This document shows, in pieces, positions 7,381 to 7,494 of a stretch of DNA of 7,494 bases. The translations under genes were made by a program, and so were the position numbers. Numbering within the stretch: the first letter of the stretch is position 1; each line of letters starts with the position of its first letter. The notes under the pieces were generated by a model, which worked only from the letters and a program-made list of their open reading frames with translations, had not been told where the DNA came from and did not search any database. This DNA comes from Dokdonella_A sp035545255. GTDB taxonomy: Bacteria > Pseudomonadota > Gammaproteobacteria > Xanthomonadales > Rhodanobacteraceae. Location of the stretch: NCBI GenBank assembly GCA_035545255.1, contig DASZYR010000166.1:1-7494 (forward strand). Reading direction: 5' to 3'.

Positions 7381-7494
7381 ATGGAAACCAAGTACGCGCT
7401 CGTCCTGACCGGCACGACGCTGCCGGGCTACGCGCCGGAGACGGTCTGGCCCGCGCTCGCGGCGTATTTCCGCATGGAGCCGGCCAAGCTGACC
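7381..7494 (+). CDS. Unassigned protein, N-terminal 38 residues only (3' end outside window)
   Basis: The frame is open from ATG 7381 to the window end and encodes METKYALVLTGTTLPGY followed by a predicted helix ending FRMEPAKLT. The pattern (a short beta strand, TGxxLPGY, then a helix with an aromatic and AKLT at its end) resembles a small N-terminal module I recall in some proteobacterial membrane proteins, where it reads like LTGELLPGFDRATVIANLARLF. That recall is not verified, and the rest of the protein is not visible. The excellent ribosome binding site and the codon use, GC-rich as in its neighbours, support a real gene. It may belong with the upstream RDD-pilin gene, being on the same strand 187 nt downstream, but it has its own candidate promoter. 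Confidence 0.7.
   Translation, partial: METKYALVLTGTTLPGYAPETVWPALAAYFRMEPAKLT

Overview
The window is very GC-rich, with strong G/C third positions, and almost fully coding. It holds seven genes, all on the plus strand: two are cut by the window edges and five are complete. NtrB and NtrC closely resemble the gammaproteobacterial forms, and the thiolase keeps signature blocks of gammaproteobacterial FadI. A GC-rich gammaproteobacterium of the Xanthomonadales/Steroidobacterales kind fits best. A betaproteobacterium is not excluded, and the assignment is inference from protein resemblance alone.

Region 1 (1-2408) is a tight operon. It contains the C-terminal part of the nitrogen sensor kinase NtrB (glnL), then the complete sigma-54 activator NtrC (glnG, overlapping by 4 nt), then a GNAT acetyltransferase 3 nt downstream. 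NtrB phosphorylates or dephosphorylates NtrC according to nitrogen status. The GNAT probably shares their transcript, but its substrate is unknown.

Region 2 (2409-4789) carries two unrelated SAM-dependent methyltransferases. The first has an N-terminal beta-sandwich that looks like the glycan-binding Wzt C-terminal domain. The second has a C-terminal extension I cannot assign. Each is preceded by a TACCAT -10-like hexamer, so they may be transcribed separately. A perfect GC palindrome and a CCCGAAT tandem repeat lie between them.

Region 3 (4790-6224) is a stand-alone FadI-like thiolase with a TACAAT -10-like element, a clear ribosome binding site and a GTG start. A GC hairpin follows it.

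Region 4 (6225-7494) has the most unusual gene, a predicted membrane protein joining an RDD domain to what looks like a nearly complete type IV pilin module. It is followed by the first 38 codons of another gene with a strong ribosome binding site. No RNA genes, insertion sequences, CRISPR arrays or prophage traces were seen, and no gene-free stretch exceeds 300 bases (the longest is 187).
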